Positions 44,829 through 53,963 of a stretch of 64,000 bases of DNA are shown here, piece by piece. This DNA comes from Acanthopleuribacter pedis (GTDB taxonomy: Bacteria; Acidobacteriota; Holophagae; Acanthopleuribacterales; Acanthopleuribacteraceae), in assembly GCF_017377855.1 (NCBI RefSeq), contig NZ_JAFREP010000037.1:1-64000 (forward strand), in the 5' to 3' direction. The notes below the pieces were generated by a model. That model worked only from the letters and a program-made list of their open reading frames with translations, made no database searches and was not told the DNA's origin. The position numbers and the translations under genes are program-made. Within the stretch, counting starts at the first letter, position 1. Every line of letters starts with the position of its first letter.

Positions 44829-47096
44829 TTGTCCTTTGAACGTTTTCAACAAGTGGACGACCTGTTCCAACGCGCACTCGATTTACCCAAGGCGGAATGG
44901 GACGCCTTCTTGGACGCCGAATGCGGTGACGACGCCTCGCTCAAAAGCGAGGTGCTCACCATGCTTTTCTCTGATGAAGCCGCCGAACAGGATGAATTTC
45001 TCAATCGCGCCGAACCCTTTGACGAACCACCGCCCGAACAAGTGGGTCCCTACCGCATCAAGGGTCTGCTCGGCGAAGGCGGCACCGGATCGGTATACCA
45101 AGCGCACCAACAAGAACCGGTGGCACGTGATGTTGCGCTCAAAATTATCAAGCCCGGCATGGACACGCAGCGGGTGCTCAAACGCTTTCGCCAGGAAAAA
45201 CAAACCCTGGCCCGCATGAATCATCCCTATATAGCTCAGGTGTTTGACGCCGGTGTCACCGAAAGAGGACGGCCCTATTTTGCGATGGAATTAATCCAAG
45301 GGCGACGCATCACCGACTTCTGTGACCACCACCGTTTGACCCTCGACCAACGGCTGGCGCTTTTTGAGAAGGTGTGCGAGGCGATGCGTTACTCCCACCA
45401 AAAAGGGGTGATCCACCGCGATCTCAAACCCGCCAATATCTTGGTGACCGATGAACACGGACAAAGCCTTCCCAAGGTGATTGATTTCGGCATTGCCAAA
45501 GCGACGGCGCCAGGCGATTCCCAGGAAGGGATCGCACCCCAAACCGTGCTCACCATGGTGGGCACGGCGCTGGGGACCCTGGCCTACATGAGCCCGGAAC
45601 AAGCCACGATTGAAGATCGGGATCTCGATACGCGCACCGACATTTACTCGCTGGGTGTCCTGCTTTATGAATTGTTGTGCGACACGCAGCCGCACCCAGA
45701 GAGCACGCTGAGCCAAATCCACTGGAATCAGGCTTTTCGGATTATTCGTGAAGAAGAACCCCTCCCTCCCACGGCGCGGGTTCGCGACATGCCGCCGGAG
45801 GCTTTGCAACGCCTCGCGGATTTACGGGCAACTACCCCGGCGATCCTGCAACGGCGATTGCGCGGTGACCTGGATTGGATCACCCGCAAGTGCCTGGCCA
45901 AGGAACGGGAGCAGCGCTACGAAAGTGTCGGTGCGCTGATTCAAGATATTCAGGCTTTTCGCGAGAATCGGCCGATTGCGGCCGGCAAACCGGACTGGCG
46001 TTACCTCGCCGCTAAGTTCTTTCAGCGCCACCGCCTCGCGGTTTTCTCGGGTTTGGTGATGTTGGCCGCGCTGGTTTTGGCGGCGTTTCTGGCGGCGGTC
46101 GGTAAAATTCGGGCGGACCGCGGGCTTGCCCTTGCCGAATTAGAAGCGACGCGCGCCACCCAATCCCAGCAACACTTAACTGAATTTCTAACTTCAGTTG
46201 ATCCAAATAACCACGGTAAAAACGTGGCTTTGGCTGAACTTCTCGACGAGTTTGGCAATGATATGGATCGCGGATTGGAGACGGACCCGGTCATTAACGC
46301 CTTTCTTCACCATACCCTCGGCAACACCTACCTCAACCTCGGATTAACCGATCAAGCAGATCGCCACCTGTCCCAGGCGGTCACGGAACGCGCGGCCCAT
46401 CTCGGCAAAGCGCACCTCGAAACCCTGCGCAGTCGTCGCCTTTGGGCCCTGCTCCAGGCACGGTTGGGTCGTCACGAAGCGGCGCTGACCCACCTAGAAA
46501 AAGACGCGTTCGATTTGAAGCAGCAGTTGGCCGCCGATCACCCTGAACATCTGCAACATCAGGCGATTTATGCACGGTGCCTGATCTACGCGGGGCGCAC
46601 GATCGCGGCGCAAACCCTGCTCCAGGATCTCCATGAGCGAAGCGCGCGTCTTCTCGGTGACAACCACCCGCAAACCCTGGACATCGGGGAACAACGCGGC
46701 GTGCTTTCCTGTGAATGGACCGCGGCCGATGCGGCGGGGCTGTTGGAAGACTTACTGGCACGGCGCCAAAAGATTCAAGGGATCGCTCATCCGGCGACCC
46801 CGCGCACGATGCACCTTTTGGGCGATGCCTACCGCCGCGCCGGCTGTACCCAGTTGGCCGCCGCTTATTATGAGGATGCCTTCTATCATCGCACGCTTAT
46901 CCTGGGACCGGACCATGCGCACACCCTCGCTTCTCAAGGATGGTTTGCCGTGATGCTGCACCGAAGCGGCCGAAAAGAGGAAGGGCGGGCTGTTTATGAC
47001 GCGATGTTGGAACGGTTATCGGCCGATTGGGGACCGCATCCTTCGCCGGTGCTTATGGACCTCCTCGCATCGCGGGAAGCCTTATTCTCCCGGTGA
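44829..47096 (+). CDS. Transmembrane Ser/Thr protein kinase with TPR repeats
   Basis: A 755-residue Hanks-type kinase. An N-terminal helical segment of about 70 residues (FERFQQVDDLFQRALDLP) is of the kind found in Acidobacteria/Planctomycetes STPKs. The kinase domain follows: GEGGTGSVY, VALKIIK with the ATP-binding Lys (about 105), HRDLKPANI (about 195-203), DFGIAKA (about 219) and MSPEQA. A TM helix (FSGLVMLAALVLAAFLAAVG, about 403-422) precedes TPR-like repeats to the end. The start is TTG. It has no good Shine-Dalgarno, and it abuts a truncated family A repeat, so the true start is uncertain. Confidence 0.9.
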   Translation: MSFERFQQVDDLFQRALDLPKAEWDAFLDAECGDDASLKSEVLTMLFSDEAAEQDEFLNRAEPFDEPPPEQVGPYRIKGLLGEGGTGSVYQAHQQEPVARDVALKIIKPGMDTQRVLKRFRQEKQTLARMNHPYIAQVFDAGVTERGRPYFAMELIQGRRITDFCDHHRLTLDQRLALFEKVCEAMRYSHQKGVIHRDLKPANILVTDEHGQSLPKVIDFGIAKATAPGDSQEGIAPQTVLTMVGTALGTLAYMSPEQATIEDRDLDTRTDIYSLGVLLYELLCDTQPHPESTLSQIHWNQAFRIIREEEPLPPTARVRDMPPEALQRLADLRATTPAILQRRLRGDLDWITRKCLAKEREQRYESVGALIQDIQAFRENRPIAAGKPDWRYLAAKFFQRHRLAVFSGLVMLAALVLAAFLAAVGKIRADRGLALAELEATRATQSQQHLTEFLTSVDPNNHGKNVALAELLDEFGNDMDRGLETDPVINAFLHHTLGNTYLNLGLTDQADRHLSQAVTERAAHLGKAHLETLRSRRLWALLQARLGRHEAALTHLEKDAFDLKQQLAADHPEHLQHQAIYARCLIYAGRTIAAQTLLQDLHERSARLLGDNHPQTLDIGEQRGVLSCEWTAADAAGLLEDLLARRQKIQGIAHPATPRTMHLLGDAYRRAGCTQLAAAYYEDAFYHRTLILGPDHAHTLASQGWFAVMLHRSGRKEEGRAVYDAMLERLSADWGPHPSPVLMDLLASREALFSR

Positions 47097-47105
47097 AATC
47101 CGGGC

Positions 47106-47143
47106 AAAAAAAAGCCGGTCAATTGCTTGCCCAATTGACCGGC
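47106..47143 (-). terminator. Minus-strand intrinsic terminator
   Basis: GCCGGTCAATTG and CAATTGACCGGC form a perfect 12-bp stem with a 6-base loop. On the minus strand it is followed by eight T residues. It lies between the converging kinase and monooxygenase genes and can also protect against read-through. Confidence 0.85.
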
Positions 47144-47281
47144 GATGGTGAGGAACTCGGAGAAGAGACTTTAAACAGTCTGGTGCTTTTTCCGAAAGCA
47201 AGCGCGAGGCCAATTTTTAACAATGGAGCAACTATTCTCTCAACATGCTTGAACAATGAGGCTTATAGACCGATTTACGGA

Positions 47282-47315
47282 AAAGCCCCGGCTTGAGCTT
47301 TGGCTCGGACCGGGG
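47282..47315 (-). terminator. Possible minus-strand terminator of the monooxygenase gene
   Basis: CCCCGG (47286-47291) pairs with CCGGGG (47310-47315), with further GC/AT pairing inside. On the minus strand it is followed by CTTTT. It lies about 70 bp after the monooxygenase stop. Confidence 0.5.
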
Positions 47316-47386
47316 GCGCTATCCAAAATGTCATCAATTGTGGTCAATGCGACATGTCACCTTCTCAGGATACCCGGCGTTGCCGT

Positions 47387-48724
47387 TTATTTCTCCAGGG
47401 CACCCACCAGGGTGACCGGCGGCTCGGGTTGTGGCTTCAGTGGCGGCAGCTCGGCCAGCAGCCGTTTGCGAAAGGCGTGGTAATCGACAGTGATGGTGTG
47501 GCGCGGCGTATTGAGTTGGTGGTAATCGGGATGATCCAGTTCATGTTGAATTGCCTTCCCGAGTTCCCTTGGCAGTTGCCATTCCTCTTTAAGGTACCTG
47601 GCCACGATTTTGGCCTGGAGTTCGGCCAAGGGCCAAATACTTCCGAGCGGTTGAAACAAACCAATGAAAAAAAGATTTTTAACTTTTTCGGGAAACACTT
47701 TTAGGTAAAGCGGCACGGGGCCTTCGCTGTAGTCGATCAGGTCTTTATCCAGGAAGGGATGCGAGATGCGAAACCCGGTGCAGGCGATGATGACATCGTA
47801 TTCGGCGGAGGTGCCGTCGGTGAAATGAACCGTTTTGCCGTCCAAGCGCTGAATGTCGCGCTGGACGCGGATGCGTCCGTGGCGAAGGAAGTACAACAGT
47901 TCGGAGTTGAGCGTGGGGTGGGTTTGGCCGAAGCGGTGGTCCGGTTCCAACAAACCATACCGGGTATTGGAACCGCGCATGAAATAAAGGATTTTTTCCG
48001 AGAGAAAGGCCCGGAAGGGTTTGGGGATCCACAGCAGGTTCTCGTTGACCAGGTCGGTGGGTTTCCCGAACATGAACTTGGGTGTGATCCAGTAGCCGCG
48101 GCGCATGCTGATATCGGTGCGCCGGCTGACGCGACTGGTTTCAACGGCGACGTCACAAGCGGAGTTACCGCCGCCAATGACCAAAACCCGTTGATCGCGA
48201 AAGGGGGCGGCATTTTTGAAATCGTGGGAATGGATCATTTTCCCTGCGAAGGTGCCTTGATAGGAAGGCATGCGGGGGTCCCAGTGGTGGCCATTGCAGA
48301 CGAGGAGGCTGTCGAACGCTTCGCTTTTGGTGGTTTCGCCGTCGTGGATGCGCAGGGTCCAGCCGCCCTCGGGTCGCGGTTCGGCTTTTTCCACGGTGGT
48401 CCCGAAACGAATCAGGCGATCCACCCCGAAATGGGATGCGTAACTTTGGAAGTACTGGGCGAGGTGCCGGTGGGACATATAGTCGGGATAATGGTCGGGA
48501 ACCGGAAAATCGTGGTATTGGCTCAGCAACTTCGAACTAATCGTATGGGTCGTCTCAAAGACGCTTGAATGGCCAGGAACTTCTGAATAAAGCCAGTTAC
48601 CTCCGACGCATTGGTTGCGGTCGAAGACGGTGGTTTGGTTGAATCCTGCATCGACACAATTTTTGGCGGCAGTAATGCCGCAAGGACCGGCGCCGATCAC
48701 GGCGATACGATGTTGGCTGCTCAT
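47387..48724 (-). CDS. Flavin-containing monooxygenase
   Basis: A 445-residue class B flavoprotein monooxygenase. FAD-binding GAGPCGI lies at 11-17, the FMO fingerprint-like FAGKMIHSHDF near 158-168, NADPH-binding GGGNSACDVAVE near 186-197 and the late ACTGFRISHPFL motif. Such enzymes oxygenate nitrogen or sulfur atoms of small metabolites or perform Baeyer-Villiger reactions; the substrate is not apparent. The gene starts ATG at 48724. A TetR regulator gene lies 200 bp upstream on the same strand and may control it. Confidence 0.88.
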   Translation of the reverse strand: MSSQHRIAVIGAGPCGITAAKNCVDAGFNQTTVFDRNQCVGGNWLYSEVPGHSSVFETTHTISSKLLSQYHDFPVPDHYPDYMSHRHLAQYFQSYASHFGVDRLIRFGTTVEKAEPRPEGGWTLRIHDGETTKSEAFDSLLVCNGHHWDPRMPSYQGTFAGKMIHSHDFKNAAPFRDQRVLVIGGGNSACDVAVETSRVSRRTDISMRRGYWITPKFMFGKPTDLVNENLLWIPKPFRAFLSEKILYFMRGSNTRYGLLEPDHRFGQTHPTLNSELLYFLRHGRIRVQRDIQRLDGKTVHFTDGTSAEYDVIIACTGFRISHPFLDKDLIDYSEGPVPLYLKVFPEKVKNLFFIGLFQPLGSIWPLAELQAKIVARYLKEEWQLPRELGKAIQHELDHPDYHQLNTPRHTITVDYHAFRKRLLAELPPLKPQPEPPVTLVGALEK

Positions 48725-48923
48725 GGCGTCCTCCGCGCGAGGGTTTGGTTAAACCGATCACAATCCTGTTGCGAAACACGCGCACCCCGCCCCGCGACGG
48801 TGATGGATACCGCCCGGCCATGGGAGAATGGGTCGCTTATCGTTGGTTCATGTTTCGCTTAGGTGGCAGCTTAGCATGATGTTCGGAAGAACATAGCTTA
48901 AACTTGACGACCGTGTCAGAATT

Positions 48924-49577
48924 TTACATTTCTGGTGCCGTCTTATTTTTGGCGCGGGTTTCAGCGACTTGTTTCATGCCGCCACAGAAAAGATCGGCCA
49001 GAAAAAGGCTGATTTCCTCGGCCTTGAGACTGGGGTTTTGGCTCATTTGCGCCAAAAACTCGAAACCGGCGCCGTGCATCACAATGATCAGCGAGCCCAC
49101 GGGGATGCGCGGCATCATGCCCTCGTCCATGGCTTGAACCACGTCGGCGGCGAGTTCGGTGTAGAGCTCGCTGACAATGTGGCCCTCACCGACCAGGTGG
49201 CGCACGGCGGCTTGATTGCGTTCGACCAGAGCCATGAGCTGGGGATGTTCGCTGAACAACTGGAAATAGGTCAGAAAGGCTTGGTGAAGGAACTGATGGC
49301 CGGTCACGGCATTTTTACGGGCGAGGCGGAGGCGTTGGCGCAACTGGTCGACGACCTCGGCGATGACATCGCGGAAAACGGCGTCTTTATCCTCGAAGTA
49401 ATTGTAGAAGGTGCCGGGCGATAGACCGCTTTCGCGCACGATGTCGCGCACGGTGGCGGCATCATAGCCGATGGTCGAAAAAATCTCGCGACCCGCGAGG
49501 AGAATGGCGGCGCGATTGCGTTGCTTTTTTAATTCACGTGCGCCGGGGGTGTTTTTATCGGGGGATTGTTGCTCCAC
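48924..49577 (-). CDS. TetR/AcrR family transcriptional regulator
   Basis: A 217-residue repressor-type regulator. The N-terminal HTH has RAAILLAGREIFSTIGYDAAT and VRDIVRESGLSPGTFYNYFEDKDAVF (about 21-68), with a variable helical ligand-binding domain after it. The start is GTG. It lies 21 bp downstream of the phosphatase gene on the same strand, so it is probably co-transcribed with it, and upstream of the flavin monooxygenase, a plausible target. No clear operator was identified. Confidence 0.9.
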   Translation of the reverse strand: MEQQSPDKNTPGARELKKQRNRAAILLAGREIFSTIGYDAATVRDIVRESGLSPGTFYNYFEDKDAVFRDVIAEVVDQLRQRLRLARKNAVTGHQFLHQAFLTYFQLFSEHPQLMALVERNQAAVRHLVGEGHIVSELYTELAADVVQAMDEGMMPRIPVGSLIIVMHGAGFEFLAQMSQNPSLKAEEISLFLADLFCGGMKQVAETRAKNKTAPEM

Positions 49578-49598
49578 GTCTTGACTCCGAATCGGTAA

Positions 49599-50072
49599 CT
49601 ACCGGTTGTCTTGGCGGCAAATCCAGGTCAGCCACTGGCGACAACCGCGCTCAATTAAAGCATAAGTAGCGGCAAATCCCTCGGGGCCGCCGTAATAAGG
49701 GTCGGGCACATCGCCGTCGCGTTCGGTTTCGTCCAGCGTCAAAAACAACCGCACGCGGTCGGCGGTGCCTTCCGGCGCCATGGCGAGCAGGTCGGCGTGA
49801 TGGCTTTGGTCCATGGCGAGCAACAGATCGAAGGCTTCGAAATCCGCTTTTTGGACTTGGCGGGCGCGCAAATCGTCGATGGGGTAACCCTGCTCGGCGG
49901 CGTAACGGGCGGAGCGCGGGTCGGGCGGTTCCCCGGTATGGTAGGCGATCATGCCGGCGGAATCGGTGGCGACGGTGTCGCTTAAGCCGGCTTCTTCAAC
50001 CAGGGTACGAAAGATGCCCTCGGCGGTGGGGCTGCGGCAAATATTACCGGTACAGACGAACAAAACACGCAT
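49599..50072 (-). CDS. Low-molecular-weight protein tyrosine phosphatase
   Basis: A 157-residue LMW-PTP. The active-site P-loop CTGNICRSP starts at Cys7 with Arg13, and the general acid is in PDPYYGG (Asp124). It dephosphorylates tyrosine-phosphorylated proteins, often of exopolysaccharide systems; no tyrosine kinase is in view. The ATG at 50072 starts the canonical fold (MRVLFVCTGN). Upstream, the frame stays open through tandem 21-bp repeats that give additional in-frame ATGs at 50093, 50114 and 50135. The protein could therefore exist with 7-residue N-terminal additions. Confidence 0.9.
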   Translation of the reverse strand: MRVLFVCTGNICRSPTAEGIFRTLVEEAGLSDTVATDSAGMIAYHTGEPPDPRSARYAAEQGYPIDDLRARQVQKADFEAFDLLLAMDQSHHADLLAMAPEGTADRVRLFLTLDETERDGDVPDPYYGGPEGFAATYALIERGCRQWLTWICRQDNR

Positions 50073-50156
50073 CGGGTGAATCCTTTCACGCATCTGGTGA
50101 ATCCTTTCACGCATCTGGTGAATCCTTTCACGCATCGAGTGAATCCTTTCACGTAT
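50070..50156 (-). repeat. Tandem 21-bp repeats of a ribosome binding site plus start codon
   Basis: On the minus strand, units begin ATGCGT and carry AAAGGATTCACC. Each unit thus supplies a Shine-Dalgarno (AAAGGA) 8-9 bases before the next ATG. ATGs fall at 50135, 50114, 50093 and 50072, all in frame, encoding repeated MRERIHQ/P/S. A fifth unit at 50156 has ATA in place of ATG. Confidence 0.9.
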
Positions 50157-50454
50157 CGGGTGAATTCGGTTGGGACGGAGGCTCGCCCCGGGAAAGCAAG
50201 CGGCGCGGTGCGCCGGGATAGTTTCGCATGAACCCGACCTTTTCCGAAAGCATCCACCCAAAAAAGCGCGAAATACGGCCAAGAGATCACCGTTTTCCAG
50301 CATGAATGCGCATAAAGCTGGAGAAAATGGCGCCGGCTCTGTAAGATCCCTTGTTGCACACAGACTGATCCATTTGCCGGACATCGCCCCGGACCTTAAA
50401 CCGCGGCCCCCGCGCCGGCCGCGATGATTGAATTTATGTTGCTCAGGAGTTTGT

Positions 50455-51798
50455 ATGACCCAGCGTTGTCGGCCTTCCGCCGCTTCACCCCCACCGACTA
50501 CCCTGCCCCGCCGGCGCCGCGGGAACGCGCTGATTCCCGTAATCTTGGTACTGTTTATGGCCGCTTTTTGGCCCAGTCACGCCGCTGATAAAGAGAATCT
50601 GGCATCTTTTGACAAAGTATGGTCGACCATTAAAGAAAAGCATTGGAATTTGGAAAAAACCGGTGTCGATTGGATCAAAATCGGCGAAACCTATCGACCC
50701 AAAGCCAAGAAAACCAGCACGCGCGGCGAAATGCGCAAAGTCATTCGCGCGATGATTTCCGAATTAGGCCAAAGCCACTTTAACGTATACGGCGGCGACG
50801 GGTTCGCCACCTTGGAAACGGCCTTGGGTGATTTTACCCGGGGCGGCAACGGCACCTTGGGTTTTGAGGTTGCCCTGGTCGACGACAGGTTGCTGGTCAC
50901 CCGCGTTCACAAAAATGTGCTGGATGCCGAGAGCGGTATCCAAATCGGCACAGAAATCCTCGCCCACAGCGGCAAGAAGCTGAAGCCGGTCATCGACGAC
51001 ATGACCGAACTGTACGGTGATATGGCACAGGGACGTTTGTATATGAACCGAACCCTGAATTCGCTGTTTGAAGATTCGCCGGGAATGGACAAGGAACTCA
51101 CCACGGTTACCAACGGTAAGGAGCAGACCCGCACCTTTAAAATGCATCCGCCGCTGGGTCGCCCCAAAACCATTCTCAACCTGCCGACGGTTCATTACGA
51201 GTACCAGTCCGAGGTGATGAGCGACAATATCGGCTACCTCACCTTTAATATCTTTATCCCCGATGTCAAAACCCAATTCGATAACGAAACCCTGCCCAGC
51301 TTCAAAGAAACCGACGGCATGATCATCGACCTGCGCGGTAACGGCGGCGGTATTGGGTTCATCGCGGTGGCCTTGTCCAACCGAATCCTGTCGCAGCAGA
51401 GTAAATTGGGGACCATGAGCAACCAAGGCGGTACGCTGAACTTCGCGGTATTCCCACAAAAACCCATCTACGACAAACCCATCGCCATTCTCATCGACGG
51501 CGGTTCGGCCAGTACCAGTGAAATCATGGCAGCCGGCTTACAAGACCTCAAGCGCGCCAAGGTTTTCGGTACCCGCAGCGCGGGCGCGGCCCTGCCCTCC
51601 ATCATTGAAACCCTGCCCAACGGCGACCGGTTCCAATACGCCATTGCCGACTACACGAGTGTCGGCGGCCGTCATGTGGAAGGCAACGGTGTGGAACCGG
51701 ACGAGGTCACACCGCACACGGCCACCTCCCTAAAAGCAGGTAAGGACGCCGCCCTGGAAGCGGCCCGCCAGTGGATCAAATCCGGCGGGCAACTTTAA
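50455..51798 (+). CDS. S41 family peptidase-like exported protein
   Basis: A 447-residue protein with an N-terminal export signal (ALIPVILVLFMAAFWPSHAA). A helical N-terminal domain and a PDZ-like central region (LGFEVALVDDRLLVTRV, GIQIGTEILAHSGKKLKP) follow. The S41 catalytic core has MIIDLRGNGGG and the nucleophile region DGGSASTSEIMAAGL. In CtpA-type proteases a Lys follows in TFGKG; here the aligned segment is FGTRSAGAALPS without Lys. It may be a Tricorn-type (S41B-like) enzyme using another base, or be altered in activity. ATG 50455 has CAGGAG 5 bases upstream; an earlier frame start is unsupported. Confidence 0.85.
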   Translation: MTQRCRPSAASPPPTTLPRRRRGNALIPVILVLFMAAFWPSHAADKENLASFDKVWSTIKEKHWNLEKTGVDWIKIGETYRPKAKKTSTRGEMRKVIRAMISELGQSHFNVYGGDGFATLETALGDFTRGGNGTLGFEVALVDDRLLVTRVHKNVLDAESGIQIGTEILAHSGKKLKPVIDDMTELYGDMAQGRLYMNRTLNSLFEDSPGMDKELTTVTNGKEQTRTFKMHPPLGRPKTILNLPTVHYEYQSEVMSDNIGYLTFNIFIPDVKTQFDNETLPSFKETDGMIIDLRGNGGGIGFIAVALSNRILSQQSKLGTMSNQGGTLNFAVFPQKPIYDKPIAILIDGGSASTSEIMAAGLQDLKRAKVFGTRSAGAALPSIIETLPNGDRFQYAIADYTSVGGRHVEGNGVEPDEVTPHTATSLKAGKDAALEAARQWIKSGGQL

Positions 51799-52010
51799 CG
51801 GGGAATCAGATTTCACCTTCGATGCCGGCGGGCACCATTCCTGCATCTTCGCGGAATTTAGGTGCCCATGCATGGCGCCATAACCTGAAATGAGCCGACG
51901 AGGCGGGGAAATCCCAGCTTCTCACATGCCGCGCAATTCGCTGTAACGGCATAACGCGTTTCAGGTTTCAATCATATCCCACTCACCCATCGTCTCCCTG
52001 GAGGACTTTT

Positions 52011-52766
52011 ATGCAGCCAAAAAATGTTCGATACCAACTAACGTTACTTTTTATCGCTTTACTCACCGCGCCGACGCTTTTTGCCGGAGATGCCGCCAAG
52101 GTCTTGGACAACGTGGCCAAGGCGATGGGTGGTGACGATCTGGAAGATGTGAAATCCGTTGTGATGACCGGCAACGTGAAAATGCCCCAACAAATGAACG
52201 GCAAAGTCGAGTTCATGATGAAAGAGGGCGGCATGTCCAAACTTAAAATGAACCTTACCGCGAACGGCATGAACATGGTCGCGGAACAAGGTTGCAACGG
52301 CGATCAGTGTTACGACAGCAACCCCATGATGGGTGCCCGCCTGCTGGAAGGTCAGGAAAAAGAACAATTCCAACTGAGCAACGACCTGCGTGCCGCCAAG
52401 GAATGGCGCAAGTACTTCAAAAAAGTGGACTACCTTGGCAAAGAGACCTTAAACGGCAAAGATGTTCACAAAATTCACATCACCACCAATGCCGGTATTG
52501 AAATGACCCAGTTTGTGGATGCCGCTTCCAATCTGGTGCTCAAAAGTGTGATGACGACCCAAGGTCCGATGGGCCAAATGAAGGTCGACTCGTTCTACGA
52601 AGATTACAAAACCATTCATAAATCGATTCAATTTCCCATGGTGACCCGCATCAACATGATGGGCCAAGAGGTATTGATGACCTTCGAATCCTTTGAGGTG
52701 AACCAGGAAATTCCCGACAGCGTTTTTGCATTTCCACCCAGCCTGCAGGAAGCCGCCGGCAAATAA
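52011..52766 (+). CDS. Exported LolA-like outer-membrane-lipoprotein-sorting-family protein
   Basis: A 251-residue exported protein with a signal peptide (LTLLFIALLTAPTLFAG). The body reads as alternating beta strands of the LolA/LolB-like fold: SVVMTGNVKMPQQMNG, KVEFMMKEGGMSKLKM, HKIHITTNAGIEMTQFVD and LVLKSVMTTQGPMGQMK. It is unusually Met-rich and has a single Cys pair (GCNGDQCYD). Proteins of this kind occur as orphan or peptidase-linked genes in Acidobacteria and carry no known activity; lipid or lipoprotein binding is likely. The ATG has GGAGG upstream. A strong terminator follows. Confidence 0.7.
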   Translation: MQPKNVRYQLTLLFIALLTAPTLFAGDAAKVLDNVAKAMGGDDLEDVKSVVMTGNVKMPQQMNGKVEFMMKEGGMSKLKMNLTANGMNMVAEQGCNGDQCYDSNPMMGARLLEGQEKEQFQLSNDLRAAKEWRKYFKKVDYLGKETLNGKDVHKIHITTNAGIEMTQFVDAASNLVLKSVMTTQGPMGQMKVDSFYEDYKTIHKSIQFPMVTRINMMGQEVLMTFESFEVNQEIPDSVFAFPPSLQEAAGK

Positions 52767-52797
52767 GCCTTGCATTTTAGCCCAAAATCCTTATTTT

Positions 52798-52850
52798 AAA
52801 CGTCCGGGATTGTCCCTCCCCTTTCGGTTGGGATCTTCCCGGACGTTTTT
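52798..52850 (+). terminator. Intrinsic terminator
   Basis: AAACGTCCGGGA pairs with TCCCGGACGTTT over 12 bp, with further TCCC/GGGA pairing inside, and is followed by a T-run. It ends the LolA-like gene before dusA. Confidence 0.9.
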
Positions 52851-52924
52851 ATGGTTACGCCCTTGTCGGTTCCCACGATGCGGAACACAAGCGACAAGGG
52901 CCGTCCTGTTTCTTGGAGCCCGCG

Positions 52925-53923
52925 TTGAAAGAGTACCACCGCCTTAGTGTCGCGCCGATGATGGCCTACACGGATCGCCACTACCGTTACATGATGCGTT
53001 TGTTCACCAAGCGCAGTCTGCTATACACCGAAATGGTGGTCGGCACCACGATCACCTACAACCTCAAGTCCGACTTTTTGGACCGGGTGTTGGGGTTTGA
53101 TCCCATCGAACATCCGATTGCGATTCAATTGGGCGGCGATGATCCCAAGGTGTTGGCCCCCGCGGCAAAAGTTTGTGAAGATTACGGATACGACGAAATC
53201 AACCTCAACGTGGGCTGTCCTTCCGACCGAGTCCAAAAAGGGCGTTTCGGCGCCTGTCTGATGAAAGAACCGGAACGCGTGGCCGAGGTGGTTGCCGCCA
53301 TGCAAGCCGAGGTTTCCATTCCCGTAACGGTCAAACACCGGCTCGGCGTCGACGACGTGGACCGTTACGAGGATCTGTGTCGCTTTGTCGAGGTGGTGCG
53401 CCAATGCGGTAACCATATTTTCATTGTTCATGCACGCAAGGCCTGGCTCAAAGGACTGAGCCCGGCCCAAAATCGCAATGTACCGCCGCTGCGTTACGAA
53501 TGGGTGTACCAGCTTAAAAAAGATTTCCCCGACCTCGGTATCATCATCAACGGCGGGATCGGCACCATGGACGAGGTGCTTGAGCACCTGCAGCAGGTGG
53601 ACGGTGTGATGATGGGCCGCGCGGCTTATCACCAGCCGGAACAATTCACCCGGGCGGATGAGCTGGTTTTCGGTGAGCCGGCACAAGTGCCGATGGGTGA
53701 AGCGGCGTTAATCGAAGCGATGAACCGCTACACCCAGGAGCAGGTTGCCCTGGGGACCAAACTCTCCTTTGTCGCCAAACATTTGGTGGGTTTGTTCAAA
53801 AACCGCCGTAATGCCCGTCGCTGGCGCCAGGAGATCAGTAAATTGATTCAACAGAATCCGAAACACTTCGATTTGGCCCAAATCTACCGCGACGCTTTTT
53901 TAAGCGAACCGAAAGCCGGCTAA
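52925..53923 (+). CDS. dusA: tRNA-dihydrouridine synthase A
   Basis: An FMN enzyme of 332 residues that reduces uridines 20/20a in the tRNA D-loop. DusA-specific features: LSVAPMMAYTDRHYRYMMR at the N-terminus, YTEMV, IAIQLGGDDP, NLNVGCPSDRVQKGRFGACL with the catalytic Cys, VKHRLGVDD, HARKAWLKGLSP and NGGIG..MGRAAYHQP. TTG at 52925 is preferred because GGAG lies 7 bases upstream. TTG at 52913 is also open but overlaps that site. Confidence 0.94.
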   Translation: MKEYHRLSVAPMMAYTDRHYRYMMRLFTKRSLLYTEMVVGTTITYNLKSDFLDRVLGFDPIEHPIAIQLGGDDPKVLAPAAKVCEDYGYDEINLNVGCPSDRVQKGRFGACLMKEPERVAEVVAAMQAEVSIPVTVKHRLGVDDVDRYEDLCRFVEVVRQCGNHIFIVHARKAWLKGLSPAQNRNVPPLRYEWVYQLKKDFPDLGIIINGGIGTMDEVLEHLQQVDGVMMGRAAYHQPEQFTRADELVFGEPAQVPMGEAALIEAMNRYTQEQVALGTKLSFVAKHLVGLFKNRRNARRWRQEISKLIQQNPKHFDLAQIYRDAFLSEPKAG

Positions 53924-53963
53924 TGCCGCGCGGTTCCCGCGGAAAAAGAGCGGCATGCCGCGC

